From contig UWOR01000005.1 of NCBI GenBank assembly GCA_900604495.1, positions 186,001 to 250,000 of the forward strand: 64,000 nucleotides of DNA, in the 5' to 3' direction. A program made the position numbers and the translations under genes. Below, one piece after another: positions 47,043 through 56,644 of the stretch. Position 1 is the first letter of the stretch, and each line of letters starts with the position of its first letter. Under the pieces are notes generated by a model that did not search any database, was not told where the DNA came from, and saw nothing but the letters and a program-made list of their open reading frames with translations. This DNA comes from Desulfovibrio sp. Marseille-P6017. GTDB taxonomy: Bacteria > Bacillota_A > Clostridia > Peptostreptococcales > Peptostreptococcaceae.

Positions 47043-47720
47043 TTATAGTATTATATTTAAATTAGTTATTTTTAGTATATATTCTCTAAATTTTTCTATA
47101 CTAATTCTATCTATAAAATCTCCAAGTTTTTCTCCTGGATTAGCATTTTCTTTATAATAACTTAGTATTACTTCTACTAAGTTATACGCTTCTTTTTCTG
47201 ATAAGCCCTTTGTTACTATATCAGAAGGTCTTGGATAAAATCCTGCACTACCACCTACTGTTACAAAAAATTTACCATCTATATCTACAATTACACCAAT
47301 ATCTTTTGCATAGACACTTGCACATGCATTTCTACATCCAGCAACCCCTATCTTTGTTCTGCATGGTAACTCCATACCATGAAAGTTCTTACTTATTTTC
47401 ATGCCTATACCTATAGTAGAATATTTTGATCTCTTACAATAATTTGCTGGGCATATTTCAACATTTTTTAATGAATTTTGTACCCTTACTGCCGGCTCCA
47501 TTTGTAACTCATTCCAAATATCCTTTAAATCCTCTTGTCTAAGATTCGTTATAAGTATTCTCTGACCCGAAGTTATCTTTAATACACCATTATACTTTTT
47601 AGCTACTTCTGCTATTTTTATAAGAGTTTCTGGAAGTACAAATCCTCCTGGTATATGGGGTGTTATTGCGTAAGTTCTTTTTCCATTTTTAACTTTTTGT
47701 AAATTTCCATATTCACTCAT
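47043..47720 (-). CDS. Stand-alone nitrite/sulfite reductase-like protein
   Basis: 225 residues, start at the ATG 47720 after GAGGTG. It holds one ferredoxin-like half domain (1-75) and the siroheme/4Fe-4S half domain, with cysteines in CPANYCKRS (about 93) and PCRTKIGVAGCRNACA (about 123), the paired cysteine clusters of sulfite/nitrite reductases. A complete reductase is about 550 residues with two such repeats, so this is a half-size, probably homodimeric, enzyme like those of some anaerobes. It lies 21 bases after a VanY-like gene on the same strand. Confidence 0.75.
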   Translation of the reverse strand: MSEYGNLQKVKNGKRTYAITPHIPGGFVLPETLIKIAEVAKKYNGVLKITSGQRILITNLRQEDLKDIWNELQMEPAVRVQNSLKNVEICPANYCKRSKYSTIGIGMKISKNFHGMELPCRTKIGVAGCRNACASVYAKDIGVIVDIDGKFFVTVGGSAGFYPRPSDIVTKGLSEKEAYNLVEVILSYYKENANPGEKLGDFIDRISIEKFREYILKITNLNIIL

Positions 47721-47741
47721 TTTATAAATCACCTCTTAAAT

Positions 47742-48452
47742 TTAGTCTAATCCTAAATATTCTTCTAATGTTAAGTTATTCATTACAAAGTTCTTACTAT
47801 GTTCATATCCTACATATCTATAATGCCATGATTCATACTGATATCCAGTAATATCTTCCTTTCCCTGTGGATATCTTATTATAAATCCATACTTATATGC
47901 ATTTTCATATAACCATTTTGCTTGTTGAGTATCTGTAAACCACGTTCCAATCGATTTACGGGTATTACTAGTCGTAAAATCAAATGCTAGTCCAGTTTGA
48001 TGCTCACTATGCCCTGGAGTTGCAGAGTATCTTTTAGCTGCTTTACTGCCATCTCTCTTTACATAATAATCATGTAATGCTTCTTGTGTTTTATAAGACC
48101 TATATCCACTTTTAATATTTATAATAATACCTTCTTTTAATGCATCTTTTATCATATTTTCAGCTGCATTTAAGGCCTCTACCTCTAATTCTTTTGGTGC
48201 TCTATAATCTTTTGGAAGTCCAAACTCTTTATTTACTACTACTATATCATTTACAAATAAAGCTTGTACACCTTCTATATATTCCTGTGTAATTTTTATA
48301 TCATTACTTTCATCATTTACTTTTTTTGAAATATCAATATATTTTGATGATTTACTTTCAGCTTCAATTCTGTAATCAGCTTTATTTGATATAAAATTCG
48401 CCCCAATAAAAACTATACTTATTATAGATAATACTCCAAATACTTTTTTCAT
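47742..48452 (-). CDS. D-alanyl-D-alanine carboxypeptidase, VanY/M15B family
   Basis: 236 residues with a signal anchor at 3-23. The peptidase domain at about 110-230: SGYRSYKTQEALHDYY, GHSEHQTGLAFDF (zinc ligands His and Asp), and ESWHYRYVG (catalytic Glu and third His) are all intact. It trims the terminal D-alanine from wall peptides outside the cell. Second M15-type peptidase in the window besides the lipoprotein at 5.6 kb. It may be co-transcribed with the reductase-like gene. Confidence 0.9.
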   Translation of the reverse strand: MKKVFGVLSIISIVFIGANFISNKADYRIEAESKSSKYIDISKKVNDESNDIKITQEYIEGVQALFVNDIVVVNKEFGLPKDYRAPKELEVEALNAAENMIKDALKEGIIINIKSGYRSYKTQEALHDYYVKRDGSKAAKRYSATPGHSEHQTGLAFDFTTSNTRKSIGTWFTDTQQAKWLYENAYKYGFIIRYPQGKEDITGYQYESWHYRYVGYEHSKNFVMNNLTLEEYLGLD

Positions 48453-48498
48453 ATATTTCCCCTAACTGAATTATTTATAAAGTCTATATTAAAATATA

Positions 48499-48524
48499 AA
48501 AAAGACCCTAAGGTCTTTTTATAT
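48499..48524 (-). terminator. Small terminator
   Basis: AAAAAGACC pairs with GGTCTTTTT, past the end of the 108-residue gene. Confidence 0.6.
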
Positions 48525-48595
48525 AAATATCATATTTTTTAGTGTATCATAAAATTCTGTATAATAACAATATATATACAGAATTTTCGCCAATA

Positions 48596-48922
48596 TTATA
48601 CATTTATAAATAACATTTTTACTAATTCATATTGTGCAAATTCTACAGATTGTATTTTTTTACTTATATCTCTACTTAATTCTCTATCAGAAGTAAAAAC
48701 TTCTACATCTCCTACGAAAGCATATATTTCATTTAATATTTCAAGTAGATGATCTACCTTTATTGTCTCTTCTTTAGACTTTAATAAAACCACGCTTTTA
48801 TCCTCTTGATTTTTATACACTGAGTCTATTCCCGATATAAGATTATCTTCTTTTATGTATACTACTTCACCTTGTAATTCTTTACCCTTTTCTAGTTTGC
48901 TTCTTAAATCTAATAAGTTCAT
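48596..48922 (-). CDS. Small protein of unknown function
   Basis: 108 residues, AAGGGGGA site. Predicted short helices and strands with balanced charge (LRSKLEKGKELQGEVVYI; VFTSDRELSRDISKKIQSVE). No signal or membrane segment. No family recognised. Its terminator is separate from that of the VanY gene. Confidence 0.6.
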   Translation of the reverse strand: MNLLDLRSKLEKGKELQGEVVYIKEDNLISGIDSVYKNQEDKSVVLLKSKEETIKVDHLLEILNEIYAFVGDVEVFTSDRELSRDISKKIQSVEFAQYELVKMLFINV

Positions 48923-49016
48923 TTTGATATCCCCCTTAAAAATACTTTCATACTTTATTCACGATCATGATCTTATCACTATAAATATTATTCATGTTAT
49001 TAATAATTTATTCTAT

Positions 49017-49052
49017 AAAAAAAAGATTTCACTTATTTAAGTGAAACCTTTT
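49017..49052 (-). terminator. Terminator of exonuclease III gene
   Basis: AAAAAAAAGATTTCACTT pairs with AAGTGAAACCTTTTTTT. Confidence 0.75.
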
Positions 49053-49805
49053 TTATTTTATAACTAATTCTACCGGGCAATGATCTGACCCTAGTACTTC
49101 TGTATGTATATCTGCACTAACTAATCTGTCCTCTAATTTTTTTGATGCACAGAAATAATCTATTCTCCAACCTGCATTCTTTTCTCTCGCTTTAAATCTA
49201 TAAGACCACCAAGAATATATATCTGTTTTATCTGGATTAAAATATCTATAAGTGTCTATAAATCCAGAATTTAAGAAGTCTGTAAATTTGTTTCTTTCTT
49301 CGTCAGTAAATCCAGCATTTTTTCTATTAGTCTTAGGATTTTTTAAATCTATTTCTTTATGAGCTACATTTAAATCTCCACACATTATTACAGGCTTTTT
49401 ACTATCTAATTTTAATAAATATTCCCTAAAGTCATCTTCCCACTTCATTCTATAATATAATCTTTTTAATTCACTTTGTGAGTTTGGAGTGTAAACTGTT
49501 ACAAAATGAAAATCTTCAAATTCTAAAGTTATGACTCTACCTTCATTATCATGTTCTTCTATATCTATTCCGTATGATACACTTATAGGCTTTATTTTAG
49601 TAAATATTGCAGTTCCTGAGTATCCTTTTTTCTGAGCATAATTCCAGTACTGATAATATCCTTCTAGCTCTAAATCTATTTGACCTTCTTGAAGCTTAGT
49701 TTCTTGAAGACAAAATATATCGGCATCTACATCTTTAAAGAAGTCTAAAAATCCTTTTGTTACACAAGCTCTGATACCATTAACATTCCACGATATAAAT
49801 TTCAT
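49053..49805 (-). CDS. xthA: Exodeoxyribonuclease III / AP endonuclease
   Basis: 250 residues. Family features: SWNVNGIRACV (Asn) at the start, CLQETKLQ (metal-binding Glu, about 35), CGDLNVAH (Asp, Asn, about 142), and GSDHCPVELV (Asp, His) at the end. It cuts DNA 5' to abasic sites and removes 3' blocks in base excision repair. AGGAGG precedes the ATG. Confidence 0.94.
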   Translation of the reverse strand: MKFISWNVNGIRACVTKGFLDFFKDVDADIFCLQETKLQEGQIDLELEGYYQYWNYAQKKGYSGTAIFTKIKPISVSYGIDIEEHDNEGRVITLEFEDFHFVTVYTPNSQSELKRLYYRMKWEDDFREYLLKLDSKKPVIMCGDLNVAHKEIDLKNPKTNRKNAGFTDEERNKFTDFLNSGFIDTYRYFNPDKTDIYSWWSYRFKAREKNAGWRIDYFCASKKLEDRLVSADIHTEVLGSDHCPVELVIK

Positions 49806-49941
49806 ATGTTCCTCCTTAGTTTATTAATTGATTTTAATTTTATCATATTAATTTAACTTTTGTCATTTTATGTATTTTTATTTATATTATTTAAGATACC
49901 CTAAGTTATATTATTATAATCATACCTTTAATATAATAATA

Positions 49942-49972
49942 TAAGCTACCATTTTTAATTTAGGTAGCTTTT
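49942..49972 (-). terminator. Terminator of galT
   Basis: AAGCTACC pairs with GGTAGCTT at the end of galT. Confidence 0.65.
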
Positions 49973-49973
49973 A

Positions 49974-50924
49974 CTATGTAAACTTCAAACTTTGTGCTAA
50001 TTTATCTGCATCTATAGATGATACATAAACATCTGTAGCTAATTCAAACCCTCCAAAGCTATATTTTCTAGGGATTATATGTATATGAGGATAAAAGTGA
50101 TCATGATCTTCTCCATTAATAGGATGTGTATGTATACATATATTAAAAGGGTTATATCCTTGCACTATATATATATTTCTAAATAATTTTTTGAAAATAA
50201 TAGCTAATTCATTTAAATCACTTTCTTTAATATTTTCGAATCTTGTATTCTGTTTAAATAAAATTCGTATCTCGCCACCATATTTACTTATCTCAGGAAC
50301 CATGACTAAATAGTCTTTATTATCATGTATAATTCTTTTTTCATACTTAATTTCTTCCTCTATAATATTTTGATATAATGACATTTTATATTTTTCATAA
50401 TATCTTTTAGATATATTAATTTCATTCTCTACCTCAGGTGGTATTATAGATAAAGATATAATTTGTGAATGAGGGTGATTTAATGATGCTCCTGCTCTTC
50501 TCAAAAAGTTCTTAAAAATACTTACATATCTTACTTTAATATTTTTAGATAAACTTATATATCTATTTTTATACATCTTCAATAAGTATAAAAATTCTTT
50601 CTCACTCATATTATAAAAACTACCATTATGTCTATTTGTATCAATCATAACCTCATGTTCCCCATAAATTTCATCTGAGCATGGCTCAACTATAGGAAAC
50701 TTATTATAAACAGACCTTACTAACCATCCATCTGCTCCTATTATTTCAAATGTAGATCTTTCTGTATGCTTTTCATTCCCTCTACAAAAAGGACAATTTT
50801 TTATATATGATTCTTTAGTCTCTATATCATTTTGAAATTTGACTTTATCCATAGGTCTTTTATTTCTATTTTTTGCAAGTACAACTATATCATTAGTAAT
50901 AGGATCTCTTCTAAGTTCTCTCAT
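49974..50924 (-). CDS. galT: Galactose-1-phosphate uridylyltransferase, HIT superfamily
   Basis: 316 residues, start ATG 50924 after GAGGTG. The zinc-binding cysteines are in NCPFCRGNE (about 40), the conserved RRAGASLNHPHSQ (HPH, catalytic His region) near 155, and the second HIT region has FYPHIHIIPR. Distinct from the classical HPHGQ form because of HPHSQ. Converts galactose-1-phosphate with UDP-glucose to UDP-galactose and glucose-1-phosphate. No galK or galE is next to it, so it may instead handle another sugar phosphate or act as an ADP-glucose-type enzyme. Confidence 0.85.
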   Translation of the reverse strand: MRELRRDPITNDIVVLAKNRNKRPMDKVKFQNDIETKESYIKNCPFCRGNEKHTERSTFEIIGADGWLVRSVYNKFPIVEPCSDEIYGEHEVMIDTNRHNGSFYNMSEKEFLYLLKMYKNRYISLSKNIKVRYVSIFKNFLRRAGASLNHPHSQIISLSIIPPEVENEINISKRYYEKYKMSLYQNIIEEEIKYEKRIIHDNKDYLVMVPEISKYGGEIRILFKQNTRFENIKESDLNELAIIFKKLFRNIYIVQGYNPFNICIHTHPINGEDHDHFYPHIHIIPRKYSFGGFELATDVYVSSIDADKLAQSLKFT

Positions 50925-51173
50925 ATTCACACCTCTTGATTATAATGACTTATTAAACTTATTATAATTCATTTTTTACATACCTTGAATATATAAATTT
51001 TATCAATATTATTCTTTACTCATAAGCTATAATTTAAATATAAATTTTTTATAAACTTCATTTAAATTATACACTATCCTAATACTAGCATATATCTACT
51101 TTATAATGATTTTTATATCTATATCTGCTACTATTAAACTTAAGTAAAATTTTATTTAAAGGGGGGTTTTTTT

Positions 51174-52361
51174 ATGAATTACTCAAAAAGGGTTAGCTCT
51201 ATGCAATCCTCTCCTATTAGAAAGCTATCACCTTTTGAAGAAGCAGCAAAAAAAAATGGTATCAAAGTTTATCACTTAAATATTGGGCAACCTGATATAA
51301 AAACACCCAGCGACTTTTTTTATGCTGTTAAAAACTTCAATAACGATGTTTTAGAATATTGCCCATCTCAAGGTATACCCGAATTAGTATCTGCAATTCA
51401 AAATTATTATCTAAATTATGATATTAAATTTGATAAAGATGAAATATTAGTTACAAATGGTGGAAGTGAAGCCTTGCTATTTGCTATAATGGCAGTCTGT
51501 GATCCAAATGATAATATCTTAACTCCAGAACCATTTTATACTAATTATTTAGGATTTACTCAAGCGGCAAATGTTAATATTGTACCTATTACAACAACAG
51601 CAGAAGATGGATTTAGGCTTCCGTCTAAAGAATACATAACTTCAAAGATAAATTCAAATACCAAGGCAATACTCCTAACTAATCCTAGCAATCCAACTGG
51701 AACAGTTTATACTAAAGATGAAGTAAAAATGATATCTGAAATAGCTTTAAAACATAATTTATGGATAATATCCGATGAAGTTTATAGAGAATTTATATAT
51801 GATGATTCTATATATACAAGTTTTGGGAATATAGATGAAGTAAATGATAGAGTTATAATAATTGATAGTATTTCAAAAAGATATAGTGCTTGTGGCGCTA
51901 GAATAGGTTCTATTGCTTCAAAAAATAAAAATTTAATTTCTCAAATATTAAAACTATGCCAAAGTAGACTTTGTGTATCAACCCTTGATCAAATAGGTGC
52001 TGTAGATTTATATAATACCCCTGTATCATACTTTAATAATATAAAGGATGAGTACAATAAAAGAAGAGACGTTTTATATAATGAATTAATGAAGGTAAAT
52101 GGTGTAGTTTGTAAAAAACCACATGGAGCCTTTTATATTTTAGCAAAACTTCCTATAGAAGATGCTGAAGATTTTGCAATTTGGATGTTAAGTAAGTTCA
52201 ATAGAAATAACGAAACAGTCATGATATGCCCTGCTGAAGGATTTTATTCAACTAAAAACTTAGGTGAAAACGAAATACGTCTTGCATATATTTTAAATGA
52301 AAAAGACTTAAAAAGAGCAGCCCAAATATTAAAAGAAGGATTAGAGGAATATATAAAATAA
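51174..52361 (+). CDS. Class I/II pyridoxal phosphate aminotransferase
   Basis: 395 residues. Fold-type I aminotransferase of the aspartate aminotransferase group: substrate loop LNIGQPDIKTPSDF, VTNGGSEALLFAI, NPSNPTGTVYTKDE (asparagine of the cofactor site), DEVYREFIYD, and the lysine that binds the cofactor in SISKRYSACGARIGS at about 240. The binding site is an unusually G-rich GGGGGG followed by T's before the ATG. Substrate likely an acidic or aromatic amino acid. Has its own terminator. Confidence 0.88.
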   Translation: MNYSKRVSSMQSSPIRKLSPFEEAAKKNGIKVYHLNIGQPDIKTPSDFFYAVKNFNNDVLEYCPSQGIPELVSAIQNYYLNYDIKFDKDEILVTNGGSEALLFAIMAVCDPNDNILTPEPFYTNYLGFTQAANVNIVPITTTAEDGFRLPSKEYITSKINSNTKAILLTNPSNPTGTVYTKDEVKMISEIALKHNLWIISDEVYREFIYDDSIYTSFGNIDEVNDRVIIIDSISKRYSACGARIGSIASKNKNLISQILKLCQSRLCVSTLDQIGAVDLYNTPVSYFNNIKDEYNKRRDVLYNELMKVNGVVCKKPHGAFYILAKLPIEDAEDFAIWMLSKFNRNNETVMICPAEGFYSTKNLGENEIRLAYILNEKDLKRAAQILKEGLEEYIK

Positions 52362-52414
52362 AAAACTGTAGTTAACAATTAGTAAATATTTCTTTTTGTT
52401 AACTACAGTTTTTT
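52359..52414. terminator. Bidirectional terminator
   Basis: AAAAAACTGTAGTTAAC pairs with GTTAACTACAGTTTTTT between convergent genes. Confidence 0.85.
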
Positions 52415-52425
52415 TAATTTAATGG

Positions 52426-52878
52426 CTAACTTAATTCTTGTTTACTAAGAATAGCTTGTAATGTTCCTATTGCTTCCATATACTTATCTTGCTCTTCTTC
52501 TGTTAATTTGAAAAGCTTTTCTTCTAAACTATTACTTAACTTATTCATAAAATCAGAAGCAACATTTTTACCACTTTCCGTTATAGTTATTAAATATTTC
52601 CTTCTATCAGAAATATCTTTATCCCTAACAACATATCCTTTATCAGTTAAATCGTCTACCATGCTTGTTAAACTCCCCTTTTCTATGTTTAACTTAGCAC
52701 ATAGATCTGTCATACTTATTGGTCCATTATTATTTACAAAAACTAATGCTCTTAGCTGTGTCTTATTCACGTCATATATACTACAGTATTGTTTTAAATA
52801 ATCTAAGTAGAAACTTGAATATAACGTTGGAAACGTTTTCGAAATAAAACCTATCGTATTTGATACTATACCTTTCAT
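52426..52878 (-). CDS. MarR-family transcriptional regulator
   Basis: 150 residues. Winged helix at about 30-95 with LRALVFVNNNGPISMTDL, KLNIEKGSLTSMVDDL (recognition helix) and the wing DRRKYLITITESGK. It follows the APC permease gene on the same strand, 180 bases away, with a terminator between them, so the link is only positional. Effector unknown. Confidence 0.88.
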   Translation of the reverse strand: MKGIVSNTIGFISKTFPTLYSSFYLDYLKQYCSIYDVNKTQLRALVFVNNNGPISMTDLCAKLNIEKGSLTSMVDDLTDKGYVVRDKDISDRRKYLITITESGKNVASDFMNKLSNSLEEKLFKLTEEEQDKYMEAIGTLQAILSKQELS

Positions 52879-53010
52879 AATATAATCACCCCAGATGTTT
52901 AGTTTATTAACTTTTTAACAATTAATAGTTTACATTAAAATTATCCAAAATACAATAGTTTTCCCTTAAATTATCAATAATATAAGCTATTTTTAAACTA
53001 CCAAATAAAA

Positions 53011-53052
53011 AATAAAGAACTTATTAAATTTAAATTTAATAAGTTCTTTATT
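53011..53052 (-). terminator. Palindromic terminator of the permease gene
   Basis: AATAAAGAACTTATTAAATT and its reverse complement meet without a loop (42 bases perfect). Confidence 0.8.
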
Positions 53053-53061
53053 TTTTATTAT

Positions 53062-54573
53062 TTATTTACTTTTTATGTGCTTTTTCTCATAATTTGTATA
53101 CAATACAAATGCTATTACAGCAAATATAACAGGTCCTGCTATCATCATTATTGTATCTAAAGTTTTACCAGAAAATGTAGGTTCTATTATTGAAAATATA
53201 TTAGCAAAAGTTACAACTATACTTACTATAACAGTAGCTACTAGTGCCGTTGTATAAGTTTTATAAACTAAAAATGGCTTGTCTACTTCACCTTTTAATT
53301 GTTTTCTCTTAAATGCAGGAAATGCAGCTGCTAAAAATACATATGGTATTGTCATTGCTACATTTGTCATTGCTATTAGTAGTGAGAAAAATTCTGCCGC
53401 TCCTTTTCCTCCAAAAGATACTAATACTATAAGTGCTATTACTATAGTAGCTTGAACTTTCATGGCATTTTTAGGCATCCCCTCATCAAGTTTTGCAAAG
53501 TTACCTGGCCATACTTCTTGTGGAGATCCTTGTATTAATGTCTTTAATGGTGAATATGTTAATGTGAAAAATGCTCCACTTAAAGCTAAGAACATAGATA
53601 ATCCTGTAAATCTTGCTATCCATAAACCTATAGTTAGTGAAGTATTTGCTGATATACCAAGTGCAATACCTAGCTCATATCCTAGATTTTGCATTAATAT
53701 GTATGCTACATTAGCCATATTAACACCTTCTACAGATAATACATTATTCCAGTTAGTAAATAGACCACATGCAAGTATTCCAAGTGAATATCCAACTGCT
53801 ATAACTATCGCTGCTATAGTTACACCTTTAGGGAAAGTTTTTTCAGCATTTTCAGTTTGGTCTACTAGTCCTCCTAGAGCTTCAAGTCCTCCATATGCAA
53901 ATATTGCATATGTTAGAAAAGAGAATATACTTATTAAACTCTGATATGCTGGATTTGGTGAGAAAGTAAAGCTTCTTACTACATTTTCTATCGGTTGAGC
54001 TAATCTTCCTTTATTTAATAACAATACAGTTAAACCACCAATTAATAAAACTATATTTAGCAATGCTATAGCTGAACCTCCAATAGAAGTTATTTTTCTT
54101 ATTTGTTCTACACCTTTTGTTGATATATAGGTTACAACTATAATCCATATAACGGCTAATATACCTAAACTTTTGGTAGCATTTAATCCAAATAATGCAA
54201 ATTCAGAAGTTCTATCATATCCAAATATTGCATTAGATAAAGGAACCCATATAGAAGATGATACATTTACCATCCAAACAATGTATGACGCATACCACAT
54301 GAAAGTAGTTATAAAAGCATATTTTGCTCCTACAGATTTCTCCATCCAGGAATATATACCACCACTTTCATTTTGATAAGCAGCTCCATATTCAGCCATC
54401 ATAAATGCATATGGTATAAAAAATAATATAGCACTTAATAAATACCATGGTATTGCTGCATATCCCATTAAGTAAAATGCTCTAGGCATATTAGCAAAAC
54501 CAAATACTGAAGTAAATATCATTAATATTAATGCTATTAAAGTTAGTTTCTTATTATTGTTATTTTCTGCCAT
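53062..54573 (-). CDS. yjeM: APC-superfamily amino-acid permease, YjeM/GadC-like
   Basis: 503 residues with about twelve hydrophobic segments. The start LIALILMIFTSVFGFANMPRAFY and the SGGIYSWMEKSVG after segment two are typical of the glutamate/GABA antiporter group (YjeM). It exchanges or imports amino acids; the substrate is not readable. AAGGAGG precedes the ATG. Own terminator. Confidence 0.85.
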   Translation of the reverse strand: MAENNNNKKLTLIALILMIFTSVFGFANMPRAFYLMGYAAIPWYLLSAILFFIPYAFMMAEYGAAYQNESGGIYSWMEKSVGAKYAFITTFMWYASYIVWMVNVSSSIWVPLSNAIFGYDRTSEFALFGLNATKSLGILAVIWIIVVTYISTKGVEQIRKITSIGGSAIALLNIVLLIGGLTVLLLNKGRLAQPIENVVRSFTFSPNPAYQSLISIFSFLTYAIFAYGGLEALGGLVDQTENAEKTFPKGVTIAAIVIAVGYSLGILACGLFTNWNNVLSVEGVNMANVAYILMQNLGYELGIALGISANTSLTIGLWIARFTGLSMFLALSGAFFTLTYSPLKTLIQGSPQEVWPGNFAKLDEGMPKNAMKVQATIVIALIVLVSFGGKGAAEFFSLLIAMTNVAMTIPYVFLAAAFPAFKRKQLKGEVDKPFLVYKTYTTALVATVIVSIVVTFANIFSIIEPTFSGKTLDTIMMIAGPVIFAVIAFVLYTNYEKKHIKSK

Positions 54574-54648
54574 AAGTCTCCCTCCTTAGTTTTATAGGGT
54601 TACTTTTTGCATTAAATATCATTTTAATTCATATATTTTAAACTTTAT

Positions 54649-54978
54649 TTAAAAGTGTTCTCCATTTTCATAATACTTACTCTTTTCAAAAACTGTAAAA
54701 GCTAAATCCATACTTTCTATACTTAAATTTTCTCTTATATTGTTTGTAATTATTTTAGCTACTCTGTCTTGCACCTCTTGGCCTCTATCAAACCAAGCAA
54801 CTTCTACGAAAGGATATACATCTGCTATCTTACCATTTCTAATTGCTATAGACTTTATACATTCTATTTCAAAATAATCTCTTGGACATTTTACTGCCTC
54901 TACTAATTCATCTATCATCTTCTCACTTATTTTACATATTTCATTTTCATGAATTCCTCTTATTTTAATTTGTGGCAT
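54649..54978 (-). CDS. DUF1904-family protein
   Basis: 109 residues, AGGAGG site. A small alpha/beta protein similar to DUF1904, a family with a tautomerase-like fold: PQIKIRGIHENEICK at the start, YFEIECIKSIAI and VEVAWFDRGQEVQ near the middle. The N-terminal proline (after the methionine) is where tautomerases keep their catalytic base. Function not established. Confidence 0.8.
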   Translation of the reverse strand: MPQIKIRGIHENEICKISEKMIDELVEAVKCPRDYFEIECIKSIAIRNGKIADVYPFVEVAWFDRGQEVQDRVAKIITNNIRENLSIESMDLAFTVFEKSKYYENGEHF

Positions 54979-55055
54979 ATATTAATTCCTCCTAATGTTG
55001 ATTATAAAATTTTCTTTTATTATTATACTTTTCACTATCATTTCTTACAAGCATA

Positions 55056-55093
55056 AAAAGACCTAATGAGATTAACTCATAAGGCCCCTTTTG
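55056..55093 (-). terminator. Terminator of purB
   Basis: On the minus strand AAAAGGGGCCTTATGAG pairs with CTCATTAGGTCTTTT. Confidence 0.7.
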
Positions 55094-55100
55094 TTTTAAT

Positions 55101-56543
55101 TTATACGTGTAAATCTACATCTATTCCTATACTTTCTTTAAATGGCTCTATTGCAGGTTCTACAACATCATTTACAAAATCTACAACTTGCTCTGGAGCT
55201 CTTCCTATAAAGTTTTTAGGATTCATTATAGATAATATTTCTTCTTTACTCATATTAAATGCATTACTATCTATTATTAAATCTATAAGGTTATTATCTT
55301 TTCCTTCATGCTTAACTCTATATGCTGCTTTCATAGATAATTCTCTTATAACTTCATGTAATTCTTGTCTATCTCCACCTCTTTTTACAGCTTCCATAAG
55401 TATATTTTCTGTAGCCATAAATGGTAGTTCTTCATTTATTCTCTTAGATATCATATTTTCATATACGACTAATCCATCTGTTACATTTATTCCTATTTCA
55501 AGAATAGCATCTGCAGCCATAAATGCTTGAGGTATTGCAAGTCTTTTATTAGCAGAGTCATCTAATGTTCTTTCTAGCCATTGAGTAGCTTCAACTAAAG
55601 CTGGGCTTAAAGATTCACTTATTATATATTTTGATAAAGAAGCTATTCTTTCACTTCTCATTGGGTTTCTTTTATATGCCATAGCTGATGAACCTATTTG
55701 ATTTTTTTCAAATGGTTCTTCTAATTCTTTTAAGCTTTGTAAAAGTCTTATATCATTAGTCATTTTATGCATACTTTGAGCTATTCCACTTAATATACTT
55801 ATTACTTGATAGTCTAACTTTCTAGTATATGTTTGTCCACTTACTGCATATGAAGATTTATATCCCATTTTATTACATATTATTTTATCTAATTCTTTAA
55901 CTTTATCATGATCACCTTCGAATAAATTTAAGAAACTAGCTTGAGTTCCAGTAGTACCTTTTACTCCTCTCAGTTTCATATTTTCTATTCTAAAGTTTAA
56001 ATCTTCAAGGTCAATTATTAAATCTTGAGTCCATAATGTAGCTCTTTTACCTACTGTTGTAAGTTGTGCTGCTTGGAAATGAGTAAATCCTAAAGCTGGC
56101 ATATCTTTATATTTTAATGAGAATTCTTTTAAATTATTAATTAAGTTTACTAATTTAACTCTTATAAGTTTTAACGCTTCTGTCATTTGTATTACATCTG
56201 TATTATCTCCAACATAAGCTGAAGTAGCACCTAAGTGTATTATCCCTTTTGCTTTATCACATTGTAATCCATACGCTTTAACATGACTCATAACATCATG
56301 TCTAACTTCTTTTTCTATTTTTCTTGCTTCTTCAAAATTTATATTATCTACGTTTGCTCTTAATTCATCTAATTGCTCTTTCGTTATATTAAGTCCTAGT
56401 TCATGTTCACCTTCTGCAAGAGCAACCCATAATTTTCTCCAAGTCGAAAATTTAAATTGAGGAGAGAATATATAACTCATATCTTTGCTACAATATCTAT
56501 CTGTTAATGGGTTAGTATAAGTAGTGTATTTGTTATCTATCAT
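55101..56543 (-). CDS. purB: Adenylosuccinate lyase
   Basis: 480 residues, start at the ATG 56543; an in-frame GTG four codons earlier is beside a weak site. Features: HDVMSHVKAYG (catalytic His, about 85), the LGATSAYVGDNTD loop, ALGFTHFQAAQLTTVGKR (catalytic His, about 150), and the signature GSSAMAYKRNPMRSE (catalytic Ser, about 285). It splits SAICAR and adenylosuccinate in purine synthesis. No other pur gene or purine riboswitch nearby. Confidence 0.94.
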   Translation of the reverse strand: MIDNKYTTYTNPLTDRYCSKDMSYIFSPQFKFSTWRKLWVALAEGEHELGLNITKEQLDELRANVDNINFEEARKIEKEVRHDVMSHVKAYGLQCDKAKGIIHLGATSAYVGDNTDVIQMTEALKLIRVKLVNLINNLKEFSLKYKDMPALGFTHFQAAQLTTVGKRATLWTQDLIIDLEDLNFRIENMKLRGVKGTTGTQASFLNLFEGDHDKVKELDKIICNKMGYKSSYAVSGQTYTRKLDYQVISILSGIAQSMHKMTNDIRLLQSLKELEEPFEKNQIGSSAMAYKRNPMRSERIASLSKYIISESLSPALVEATQWLERTLDDSANKRLAIPQAFMAADAILEIGINVTDGLVVYENMISKRINEELPFMATENILMEAVKRGGDRQELHEVIRELSMKAAYRVKHEGKDNNLIDLIIDSNAFNMSKEEILSIMNPKNFIGRAPEQVVDFVNDVVEPAIEPFKESIGIDVDLHV

Positions 56544-56644
56544 AATTATTAGCACCGTCCTTAAAATCTTATTTTACTTTTTTATTATACAAGAATATCC
56601 GAACGATAACAAGTTCTTTTTACTTTTAGTTCAGTTTTGTATTT

